Shown piece after piece: positions 14,295 to 21,766 of a stretch of DNA of 23,777 nt; within the stretch, counting starts at the first letter, position 1; each line of letters starts with the position of its first letter. Location: positions 1 to 23,777 of the forward strand of contig DGWC01000042.1 in assembly GCA_002395135.1 (NCBI GenBank). The letters run 5' to 3'. Position numbers and translations under genes: made by a program. This DNA comes from Prevotella sp. UBA4268 (lineage in GTDB: Bacteria > Bacteroidota > Bacteroidia > Bacteroidales > Bacteroidaceae). The notes beneath the pieces are model-generated. The model had not been told where the DNA came from. It made no database searches and saw nothing but the letters and a program-made list of their open reading frames with translations.

Positions 14295-16984
14295 ACAAGA
14301 AGCATTTCTTTTATCTGCTGTCGTCCGTCACTGCTGCTGTCATGCTGACCGCATGCGGCGGTATGAAGAAGATTGTTTCAGAACCATCCGCACCCACTCC
14401 ATCACCCGTCCAGCCCAAGCAGGAAACCGTTCACCCCCGCGTGGAGAGCACAAAGAAGGAGTCGTCGCCATACCTATGGAAGGGCATCGACTACGCGGGC
14501 GAGCCTTGGGTTAGAAACATCTCGCACCCATATACAATCACCAACGGTCTTCAGAACAGACATATCACCGTATGGGCAAGCCATGGGCGCTATTACGACA
14601 TCGGAAAACAGACATGGAAATGGCAGCGCCCGTTCCTGTTTGGAACAACAGAAGACTTGTTTACCCAGACCATTGTGGTGCCCTTTCTTATCCCGATGCT
14701 TGAGAATGCGGGTGCTATTGTGTTTACGCCACGTGAACGCGACTGGCAGAAAAATGAAGTTATTGTTGACAACGACGACGATAACTCATTACAATACAAA
14801 GAAATAAACCGCAGCAACAAATGGAAAAACGCCCCAGTCTATGGCTTTGCCAATTGCGACAGTGCCCTGCACGACAGACAGAATCCCTTTGAAAGCGGCA
14901 CAGCGCGCATGGCCCAAGCAGTGAAAACCAACGGAAGCGAAATCGTGTACCAGCCCCGACTGCCCGAAGCTGGTAACTATGCCGTCTACGTGAGTTATCC
15001 CAGCAACGAGCAGAATGTGGACGATGCCGAGTACAAAGTGATTCACCAAGGACAGGAAACGGTATTTCATGTGAACCAGAAGATGGGCGGCGGCACATGG
15101 GTATATCTGGGAAACTTTGATTTCGACAAAGGTTTCAACTCATACAATCGCGTGATTCTCAGCAGCACAAGCACAAAGAAGGGCTTTGTTTCTGCTGATG
15201 CCGTGCGCTTTGGAGGCGGTATGGGCAATATAGAACGTGGCGGAAGCGTGAGCGAAATGCCCCGTTGCCTGGAAGGAGCCCGTTATTATGCGCAGTGGGC
15301 AGGTGCACCTTATTCTGTATACAGCAGCAAACAGGGACAAGATGACTATGCCGACGACATCAATGTAAGGTCGTACATGACCAACTGGCTTGCGGGAGGG
15401 TCTTGCTTTGTGCCAGATACGACAGGCAAGCAGGTACCCATCGAACTCACCGTAGCCGTCCACAGTGATGCCGGTTTCTCCAACGACTATAAGTCATTGG
15501 TGGGTTCACTGGGCGTATGTACCACCAATTACAACAATGGGATGCTGCAAGCGGGCATCAGCCGTGAGGCATCGCGGTCGCTCATGAATACGATTCTCGA
15601 CGGTGCCTATCACGATTTGTCAAGAGTATATGGCAATTGGATTGTGCGTGAACGTAAGGATGCCAACTACTCAGAAACACGTTGTCCGCTGGTTCCTTCC
15701 ACTATTTTCGAGACACTCTCCCATCAGAACCTTCCCGATATGGTGCTGGCACATGATCCGAATTTCAGGTTTACCCTGGCAAGGAGCATCTACAAGAGCA
15801 TCTTGAAGTATGTGGCCAACAGCCATGGCAAGAGTTTCACCGTGGCTCCCCTACCCCCTCAGTCGCCAAGAATAGAGTTTACGTCGGCCGACGAGGTGAA
15901 ACTGAAATGGGAGAACCAGAAAGACACACTCGAGAAATCGGCACAGCCCAACAACTATGTGGTATACAAGTCAATTGGAACCGGAGGTTTCGACAACGGA
16001 ACACTGGTGAAAGGCACGTCGTATGAATTGAAACTCACGCCAGGACTGCTGTATACGTTCAAGATTACAGCCGTAAACAAGGGCGGTGAGAGTTTCCCCT
16101 CCGAGTCCGTTTCTGCCATCCACCACACGGGAGCCACGAAATCGGTGCTGATTGTCAACGGTTTCAACCGTCTTTCCGCACCAGCCGCTTTCGATACAGC
16201 CGATGAACAAGGATTCAATTTCAGTGCCGACCCGGGCGTTCCCTATATCCGCACGGCTGGATACAGTGGAAAACAAATCTGTTTCGACAAGAAAATGATT
16301 GGCATCGAAGGACCTGGCGGACTGGGATACAGCGGTCAGGAATGGCAGGGCATGATACTTGCCGGCAACACTTTCGAGCATTCCAGAACGCATGCCTATG
16401 CCATGAAAGACCTGCAACAATACAACGTGGCATCTTGTTCCTCGAAATCCGTGGAAGACGGCAAAGTAAACATCATGAAATACCATGTGGTTGATCTGCT
16501 GCTGGGCATGCAGAAGCAAGACCAGAATAAAGTGAAGAACTACAAGACCTTCAGCAACAGCATGCAGCAACGGCTGAAAGAATATGCCAAAAGCGGCGGT
16601 TCACTGCTGGTGAGCGGTGCCTATGTGGGCAGCGACATGAGGTCTGGGCGCGACTCCCTGTTCATGGCCGATGTGCTGAAACTGAGGCTTACCGGCGTGA
16701 CACGTGCCGACAGCGACTCCATCGTGACGGGCATGGGCACACGGTTCAGCATCTACAGAGTGGCCAACGAGAAACACTACCCTGCTGTTTCAACAGACAT
16801 TATCCATCCGGTAGCACCTGCATTCAGTGCGCTGGCATTCGAAAATGCCCAGCACGTATGCGTAGCCTACAACGGAAACGACTATAAATCGTTCACGATG
16901 AGCATTCCCTTTGAGTGCATCACCAGTGAGGAAAAGAGAAGAATCATCATGAAAGGAATCATGCAATTTCTAACCGACAATTAA
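14291..16984 (+). CDS. Lipoprotein: Amidase_3-type domain split by a golvesin domain, plus FN3
   Basis: 897 residues. The lipobox LTAC places the lipidated Cys at 22, followed by a Pro/Ser linker. An N-acetylmuramoyl-L-alanine amidase-like fold seems to begin near 62 and resume after an insertion. Candidate zinc ligands are His98 (ASHGRYYD), Glu121 (GTTEDLF) and His391 (VAVHSDAGF); the candidate catalytic Glu is 474 (VPSTIFETLSHQN). The aligning helix L..TIVVPFLIPMLENAGAIVFTPRERD is at 123-151. Residues about 185-310 match the golvesin C-terminal-like domain (YAVYVSYP, GGTWVYLGNFDF, VSADAVRFGG), often glycan-binding. Residues about 520-612 are a fibronectin type III domain; 615-897 are unassigned, with a Rossmann-like start. 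Such proteins are often labelled xanthan lyase, which I think is misleading. It is central in the six-gene operon. Confidence 0.8.
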   Translation: MNKKHFFYLLSSVTAAVMLTACGGMKKIVSEPSAPTPSPVQPKQETVHPRVESTKKESSPYLWKGIDYAGEPWVRNISHPYTITNGLQNRHITVWASHGRYYDIGKQTWKWQRPFLFGTTEDLFTQTIVVPFLIPMLENAGAIVFTPRERDWQKNEVIVDNDDDNSLQYKEINRSNKWKNAPVYGFANCDSALHDRQNPFESGTARMAQAVKTNGSEIVYQPRLPEAGNYAVYVSYPSNEQNVDDAEYKVIHQGQETVFHVNQKMGGGTWVYLGNFDFDKGFNSYNRVILSSTSTKKGFVSADAVRFGGGMGNIERGGSVSEMPRCLEGARYYAQWAGAPYSVYSSKQGQDDYADDINVRSYMTNWLAGGSCFVPDTTGKQVPIELTVAVHSDAGFSNDYKSLVGSLGVCTTNYNNGMLQAGISREASRSLMNTILDGAYHDLSRVYGNWIVRERKDANYSETRCPLVPSTIFETLSHQNLPDMVLAHDPNFRFTLARSIYKSILKYVANSHGKSFTVAPLPPQSPRIEFTSADEVKLKWENQKDTLEKSAQPNNYVVYKSIGTGGFDNGTLVKGTSYELKLTPGLLYTFKITAVNKGGESFPSESVSAIHHTGATKSVLIVNGFNRLSAPAAFDTADEQGFNFSADPGVPYIRTAGYSGKQICFDKKMIGIEGPGGLGYSGQEWQGMILAGNTFEHSRTHAYAMKDLQQYNVASCSSKSVEDGKVNIMKYHVVDLLLGMQKQDQNKVKNYKTFSNSMQQRLKEYAKSGGSLLVSGAYVGSDMRSGRDSLFMADVLKLRLTGVTRADSDSIVTGMGTRFSIYRVANEKHYPAVSTDIIHPVAPAFSALAFENAQHVCVAYNGNDYKSFTMSIPFECITSEEKRRIIMKGIMQFLTDN

Positions 16985-16996
16985 ATACCACAGAAT

Positions 16997-17326
16997 ATGA
17001 AGTATACAATTCAAGCAAACACTTCGGGTTCACGCACCATCGAGATTACGGAAACCCATCTGGAAACTATCGAGAAATATGCTTTGCTGAGGAATCTGAT
17101 CGACAGCAACGGCATCATAGACGAGGGCGTACTTGACAAATTGAAACTGAATTGTCGCTCAATTCTCGAAACCCAGGATGAAGTAGACAAGCAATTGATG
17201 GACTTGTGCCTGGATGTGATTTACAACACCAATATGAAAGCCCTGGGGCTGCACAACCTCATCATGTTGTTTATCGAGTGGGAAGGAAAGAAACAGCAAC
17301 CCATTGAAAGTGGGGAAACAGAATAA
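16997..17326 (+). CDS. Small acidic helical protein, unknown function
   Basis: 109 residues, not recognised. A short beta-like start (KYTIQANTSGSRTIEITETHL, with a turn at SGSR) is followed by helices to the end and a Glu-rich tail. No signal peptide or membrane segment is seen. It begins 12 bases after the lipoprotein stop and ends 12 bases before the YgiQ-type gene, and all three are in the same transcript by position. It shares its reading frame with the following gene, separated by the TAA at 17324-17326. A role linked to the amidase or the radical SAM protein is possible but unsupported. Confidence 0.75.
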   Translation: MKYTIQANTSGSRTIEITETHLETIEKYALLRNLIDSNGIIDEGVLDKLKLNCRSILETQDEVDKQLMDLCLDVIYNTNMKALGLHNLIMLFIEWEGKKQQPIESGETE

Positions 17327-17338
17327 TCGAAGTCCGTT

Positions 17339-19297
17339 TTGAGAGGTTATCAACTGACAGATTTTCTGCCCACGACGAAAAAAGAGGTGGAGTTGAAAGG
17401 ATGGAACACGCTGGACGTCATCTTGTTTTCTGGTGATGCCTACGTAGACCATCCCTCTTTCGGCGCGGCCGTTATCGGTCGTGTGCTCGAAGCACATGGC
17501 TATCGGGTGGCCATTGTTCCCCAGCCCGACTGGCATGGCGACTTTCGCGATTTCAAGAAATTAGGTCGTCCGCGCCTGTTTTTCGGCATTTCGCCCGGTT
17601 GCATGGACTCAATGGTCAACAAATATACGGCTAACCGACGGCTCAGGTCGGAAGATGCGTATAGCCCAGACGGCCGACACGACTGCCGTCCGGAGTATCC
17701 TACGATTGTCTACAGCCGCATTCTGAAGCAACTCTATCCCGATGTTCCTGTTGTTTTAGGCGGTATCGAAGCCTCGTTGCGAAGGCTCACACATTATGAT
17801 TATTGGCAGGACAAACTGATGAAGTGCATACTCTGCGACTCCGGAGCAGACATCATCAGTTATGGAATGGGCGAAAAATCCATCGTCGAGATAGCCAACG
17901 AACTGAATGAAGGAAAGAGAATCAGCGACTTGAAGCATCTTCCGCAGACGGTTTACCTGGCCAAGAGAGACCAGATACCCAATGGCATCAACGACCAAGA
18001 TATCGTGCTGCACTCGCACGAGGAGTGCCTGCACAGCAAAAAGGCCGAAGCCGAGAATTTCCGCCATATAGAGGAAGAGTCAAACAAGATTCATGCGCAA
18101 CGCCTGATACAGGAAGTGGACGGCAAATACGCCGTTGTGAACCCACCATATCCCCCTATGACGACCGAGGAACTCGACCAGTCGTTTGACCTTCCCTATA
18201 CCCGGATGCCGCATCCGAAATACAAAAACAAGCGCATTCCTGCCTTCGAGATGATCAAGCACTCTGTCAACATCCATCGCGGATGCTTCGGAGGCTGCGC
18301 CTTTTGCACCATTTCAGCCCACCAGGGCAAATTCATCACATGCCGAAGCAAGGAAAGCATCCTCAAAGAAGTAAGGCAAGTCATCGAACAGCCTGACTTC
18401 AAAGGCTATCTGAGCGACTTAGGCGGTCCCTCGGCCAATATGTATGGCATGCGAGGAAACAACCAGAAGGCATGCGAGAAATGCAAACGGCCCTCGTGCA
18501 TACACCCGGAAGTGTGCCCCAACCTGAATACCGACCACACACCTTTGCTCGAAATCTATCATGCCGTAGATGCTCTTCCCGGCATCAAGAAGAGTTTCAT
18601 TGGCAGCGGCGTGCGCTATGACCTGCTCCTGCACCACAGCAAAGACGAGGCCACCAACAAGGCAGCAAAGGAATATACCCGCGAATTGATTTGCAAGCAT
18701 GTCAGCGGCCGGTTGAAAGTGGCACCCGAACACACTTCCGACTCGGTGCTCCGGCTCATGCGAAAACCATCGTTTAGTCAGTTTGAAACATTCAAACGAA
18801 TCTTCGACCGCATCAACAAAGAAGAACAACTGAACCAGCAGATCATTCCGTATTTCATCAGTTCGCATCCCGGATGCAAGGAAGAAGACATGGCCGAGTT
18901 GGCCGCCATCACCAAACAACTCGATTTCCATCTGGAACAAGTGCAGGATTTCACACCCACGCCCATGACCGTTGCCACCGAGACATGGTATACCGGGTAT
19001 GACCCCTATACGTTAGAACCGGTGTTCTCGGCAAAGACGCAGAAGGAAAAACTGGCTCAGCGGCAGTTCTTCTTCTGGTATAAGCCGGAAGAACGCAGCA
19101 ACATAGAAAGGGAACTGCGCCGCATCGGGCGCGAAGACCTCATCAGCAAACTCTACGGCAATGTGCCCCGGCAGCACAAACAGGCACAGGCAGCATATCA
19201 CCCCTACTCTTCACAACATGATAACCATCGCAGAACAAAAGATACAAGGAAAGAAAACGACCGGAACGTGCGAAGACGGAATGGTTGCAACCGATAG
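17339..19297 (+). CDS. YgiQ family radical SAM protein
   Basis: 652 residues, close to family length. The N-terminal domain (QLTDFLPTTKKEVELKGW onward) and the B12-binding-like region at about 25-190 are typical of YgiQ. The radical SAM cluster motif is RGCFGGCAFC (314-323) with Cys316, Cys320 and Cys323. A second Cys-rich segment, CEKCKRPSC...CPN, lies near 430-445. The C-terminal DUF3362-type tail is basic. The reaction is unknown in the family. The start is TTG at 17339: the preceding in-frame stop is only five codons upstream and no ATG, GTG or other TTG lies between, so the conserved N-terminus demands this start. The last 80 bases overlap the next gene in another frame. Confidence 0.9.
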   Translation: MRGYQLTDFLPTTKKEVELKGWNTLDVILFSGDAYVDHPSFGAAVIGRVLEAHGYRVAIVPQPDWHGDFRDFKKLGRPRLFFGISPGCMDSMVNKYTANRRLRSEDAYSPDGRHDCRPEYPTIVYSRILKQLYPDVPVVLGGIEASLRRLTHYDYWQDKLMKCILCDSGADIISYGMGEKSIVEIANELNEGKRISDLKHLPQTVYLAKRDQIPNGINDQDIVLHSHEECLHSKKAEAENFRHIEEESNKIHAQRLIQEVDGKYAVVNPPYPPMTTEELDQSFDLPYTRMPHPKYKNKRIPAFEMIKHSVNIHRGCFGGCAFCTISAHQGKFITCRSKESILKEVRQVIEQPDFKGYLSDLGGPSANMYGMRGNNQKACEKCKRPSCIHPEVCPNLNTDHTPLLEIYHAVDALPGIKKSFIGSGVRYDLLLHHSKDEATNKAAKEYTRELICKHVSGRLKVAPEHTSDSVLRLMRKPSFSQFETFKRIFDRINKEEQLNQQIIPYFISSHPGCKEEDMAELAAITKQLDFHLEQVQDFTPTPMTVATETWYTGYDPYTLEPVFSAKTQKEKLAQRQFFFWYKPEERSNIERELRRIGREDLISKLYGNVPRQHKQAQAAYHPYSSQHDNHRRTKDTRKENDRNVRRRNGCNR

Positions 19298-20036
19298 TTT
19301 CGTAGCCGTTATTGATGGAAGCACCAGCAAAAGTGCCGTGCAACTGCGCAACGATATGCGCAACGGCCGATATGCCATGATGCTTGTCTGCCAATATGTT
19401 ACGACCGTTCCGAAAAACATTACGTGTGAGGAATTCTGTAAAGGCATCACTTCCGTGTTCCAGAACACATACCAGGAACACGGCATTTCCATTGACGAAC
19501 TGAGAGAAAAGCCTGTTGAACGCCTCACGGCCAGTGCGATTGTCTACAGCGCATACAGAAAAGAAATATGGATGATTGGCGACTGCCAATGTCTCGTCGA
19601 CGGTGTGTTCCACGACAATGAGAAGCCTGAAGAGGCTGTCAATGCCCTGAAAAGAAGCAAGTTTATCCATGAGAAACTGCGGCAAGGAGCACTCGTCTCC
19701 GATTTCCAGCAGAGAGACCTTGGCCGGGAACACATTCTCCAGGACATCATCCAGTCCTGCAAAAAGCAAAACATCACTTATGCCGTCATCGACGGGTTCC
19801 CCATTTTCTTGGGTGGCGTGAAGGTCATCCACGCCAGTCATGCCCATGAAATCGTGCTGGCAACCGACGGCTATCCGCGGCTGCACGCATCACTGAAGGA
19901 AAGTGAGGATGCACTGAGAAGCATTCTCAGAGACGACCCCTTGTGCATCAGTCTCCACGTTGCCACCAAGGCACAGATGAAAGGCAACGACAGTTTTGAT
20001 GACAGAACCTACGTCAGATTCACCGACTCGGAATAG
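19218..20036 (+). CDS. PP2C-like (PPM) metal-dependent phosphatase
   Basis: 272 residues from ATG 19218. PPM phosphatases use two metal ions to remove phosphate from Ser/Thr of proteins. Metal-binding landmarks are ED at 19-20, VAVIDGST (29-36) with Asp33-Gly34, IGDCQ (120-124) with Asp122, ATDGYP (215-220) with Asp217-Gly218, and DDRTYVRF (261-268). This order and spacing match the family, although the protein is divergent and compact. No regulatory or membrane domain is attached. The earlier in-frame start at 19161 lacks support because the MITIAEQK start sits right before the conserved motifs. It overlaps the YgiQ-type gene by 80 bases. No partner kinase is in the window, and its substrate is unknown. 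Confidence 0.75.
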   Translation: MITIAEQKIQGKKTTGTCEDGMVATDSFVAVIDGSTSKSAVQLRNDMRNGRYAMMLVCQYVTTVPKNITCEEFCKGITSVFQNTYQEHGISIDELREKPVERLTASAIVYSAYRKEIWMIGDCQCLVDGVFHDNEKPEEAVNALKRSKFIHEKLRQGALVSDFQQRDLGREHILQDIIQSCKKQNITYAVIDGFPIFLGGVKVIHASHAHEIVLATDGYPRLHASLKESEDALRSILRDDPLCISLHVATKAQMKGNDSFDDRTYVRFTDSE

Positions 20037-21625
20037 GCGGCTGCCATCTCTGCACACCGTTCTCCATCGATGGCGGCTGAGACGATACCACCTGCATAGC
20101 CCGCACCTTCGCCACAAGGGAACAGTCCTTCCACCGAAACGTGCTGCAGATTCTCCCTGTTCCTGATAATTCTCACAGGCGAAGAGGTGCGCGTTTCTAC
20201 GGCAATCAGCACCGCCTCATTCGTCAGGAAACCGCGGCTCATCTGTCCAAACTTCTTGAAACCTGCGCGCAGACGGCCTGAAATCATCGGCGGCAGCCAG
20301 AAATGCAACGGACTGGCAATCAAGCCGGGTGCATAACTGCTTCTGGGGAGGTTGGCACTTAACTTGCCATTCACAAAGTCTGCCATTCTCTGGGCGGGTG
20401 CCATCTGCTTCCTGTTGCCCTGTATCCAGCAGTCATATTCCAGTTTCTCCTGAAAGCGCATCATGCAGAGCGCATCCGAAACATCGGCTCCGATGTCTTC
20501 AGGATGCAGTTCCACCACCATACCCGAATTGCTCCACTGCGTGCCTCTGTTAGACGGGCTCATGCCATTTACCACAATTTGCTGCGGTCCTGTTGCTGCC
20601 GGAATCACGAAACCGCCCGGACACATGCAGAAACTATACACGCCGCGATCTTCAACCTGTGTCACAAAACTGTATTCCGCAGCAGGAAGATAGTCTCCCC
20701 GACCCTGTTTGCTATGGTATTGTATCTGGTCTATCAGTTGCGAAGGATGCTCCAGACGCACGCCCACGGCAAGCGACTTGGCCTCAATGGGTATCTTCTG
20801 GTCAGACAGATAGCGGTAAACATCTCTCGCCGAATGACCCGTTGCCAGGATTACAGAGCCGTGGAACGTCTTGTAGGTATTCGTTTTCAAGTCTAAAGCC
20901 TCCACGCCCACTGCGAGCCCTTCAAGAACTGGGAGGCTGCCACTTGACATTTCGTGCTCCAACAACAGCCTCGTCATTTTCGTCTGGAAATGCACTTCAC
21001 CGCCACATCTGATGATGGTGTTGCGGATATTCTCGATTATGCGCGGCAGTTTGTCGGTTCCGATGTGCGGATGTGCATCCGACAGGATGCTGGTGCTGGC
21101 TCCGTGCTGACAGAAAACATTCAGTATTTTCTCCACGCTTCCCCGTTTCTTGCTCCGGGTATAGAGTTTCCCGTCGCTGAAGGCACCGGCTCCGCCCTCG
21201 CCGAAACAATAGTTGCTCTCTTCGTCCACCACATTCGTCTTGGCAATAGCAGCCAAATCGCGCTTGCGCTCATGCACGTCCTTGCCCCTTTCCAGCACGA
21301 TGGGCCTGAATCCCAACTCTATCAAGCGCAAGGCTGAGAACAGACCGCCAGGTCCTGCTCCTACCACGACAACAGAGGGAGCGGAAGAGACATCATTATA
21401 TATAATAGGTGTATAGGCATCGTCTTCGGGCTGTTCGTTGACATATACCCTGACTTTCAGGTTGACATAGATAAGGCGCTGCCGGGCATCGATGCTCTTT
21501 TTCAGCACGCGCACATGGGTGATTGACTCAAAGTCAATGCCCTCCTCATGCGCAAGATAGTCTTTCATAGAAGCCTCGCAAGCCGCCTGATGCGGCAGCA
21601 GGCGCAGTTGATATTCTTTGATCAT
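20009..21625 (-). CDS. FAD-dependent dehydrogenase (COG2509 type)
   Basis: 538 residues from ATG 21625. An N-terminal domain of about 75 residues (LRLLPHQAACEASMKDYL...RVLKKSIDARQ...IYVNLKVRVYV) precedes the FAD-binding fold, as in COG2509 proteins. The dinucleotide-binding motif VVVVGAGPGGL (84-94) is followed by the adenosine-binding acid in VLERG. Near the C-terminus GLFPCGEGAGYAGGIVSAAIDGERCAEMAA is the second FAD contact region. The physiological reaction is not known for the family. The upstream in-frame start at 21706 would lie before the -7 box at 21650-21643, so 21625 is preferred. The 3' end overlaps the phosphatase stop by 28 bases on the opposite strand. Confidence 0.9.
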   Translation of the reverse strand: MIKEYQLRLLPHQAACEASMKDYLAHEEGIDFESITHVRVLKKSIDARQRLIYVNLKVRVYVNEQPEDDAYTPIIYNDVSSAPSVVVVGAGPGGLFSALRLIELGFRPIVLERGKDVHERKRDLAAIAKTNVVDEESNYCFGEGGAGAFSDGKLYTRSKKRGSVEKILNVFCQHGASTSILSDAHPHIGTDKLPRIIENIRNTIIRCGGEVHFQTKMTRLLLEHEMSSGSLPVLEGLAVGVEALDLKTNTYKTFHGSVILATGHSARDVYRYLSDQKIPIEAKSLAVGVRLEHPSQLIDQIQYHSKQGRGDYLPAAEYSFVTQVEDRGVYSFCMCPGGFVIPAATGPQQIVVNGMSPSNRGTQWSNSGMVVELHPEDIGADVSDALCMMRFQEKLEYDCWIQGNRKQMAPAQRMADFVNGKLSANLPRSSYAPGLIASPLHFWLPPMISGRLRAGFKKFGQMSRGFLTNEAVLIAVETRTSSPVRIIRNRENLQHVSVEGLFPCGEGAGYAGGIVSAAIDGERCAEMAAAYSESVNLT

Positions 21626-21642
21626 ATCGTAATAATTTGGCA

Positions 21643-21650
21643 CAAAATTA
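21643..21650 (-). promoter_or_regulatory. -7 box for the FAD dehydrogenase gene
   Basis: The minus strand reads TAATTTTG from 21650 to 21643, matching TAnnTTTG. It is only 17 bases before the ATG at 21625, so the leader would be very short, about 12 bases. The thrA -7 box starts 43 bases away on the other strand. Confidence 0.55.
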
Positions 21651-21670
21651 CTAAAATATATTGGAAATTG

Positions 21671-21701
21671 TTGTGCATTACGAGATTTCTTTATAATTTT
21701 G
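21671..21701 (+). promoter_or_regulatory. Promoter of thrA
   Basis: TTG (21671-21673), 20 bases, then TAATTTTG (21694-21701) is a full Bacteroidetes -33/-7 match. The transcript would start near 21707, giving a 60-base leader. The promoter overlaps the upstream region of the divergent FAD dehydrogenase gene, so regulators could affect both. Confidence 0.7.
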
Positions 21702-21715
21702 CACACAAATTAACC

Positions 21716-21747
21716 GAGCGCTGCCCCTCATTCGTCAGAGGGTGCTC
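21716..21747 (+). promoter_or_regulatory. Hairpin in the thrA leader
   Basis: GAGC (21716-21719) pairs with GCTC (21744-21747), and CCCTC (21725-21729) pairs with GAGGG (21738-21742). This gives a nine-pair stem with an asymmetric internal loop and an eight-base apical loop. No U-tract and no leader ORF with an ATG are present, so it is neither a classic terminator nor a classic attenuator. It may be a protein-bound or stability element. Confidence 0.4.
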
Positions 21748-21766
21748 AAGAAATTTGCAATTATCA

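Noticed and set aside
14291..16984. Xanthan lyase or polysaccharide lyase
   Set aside because: I see no lyase motifs. The His/Glu pattern fits an amidase fold and the remaining domains are golvesin and FN3.
17324..17341. Programmed readthrough joining the 109-residue protein to the YgiQ-type protein
   Set aside because: The stop is TAA, the most efficient in this setting, and the conserved N-terminus starts exactly at the TTG after it.
19143..19886. Minus-strand frame opposite the phosphatase
   Set aside because: The phosphatase frame has ordered metal motifs. The antisense frame has none and is not linked to a promoter.
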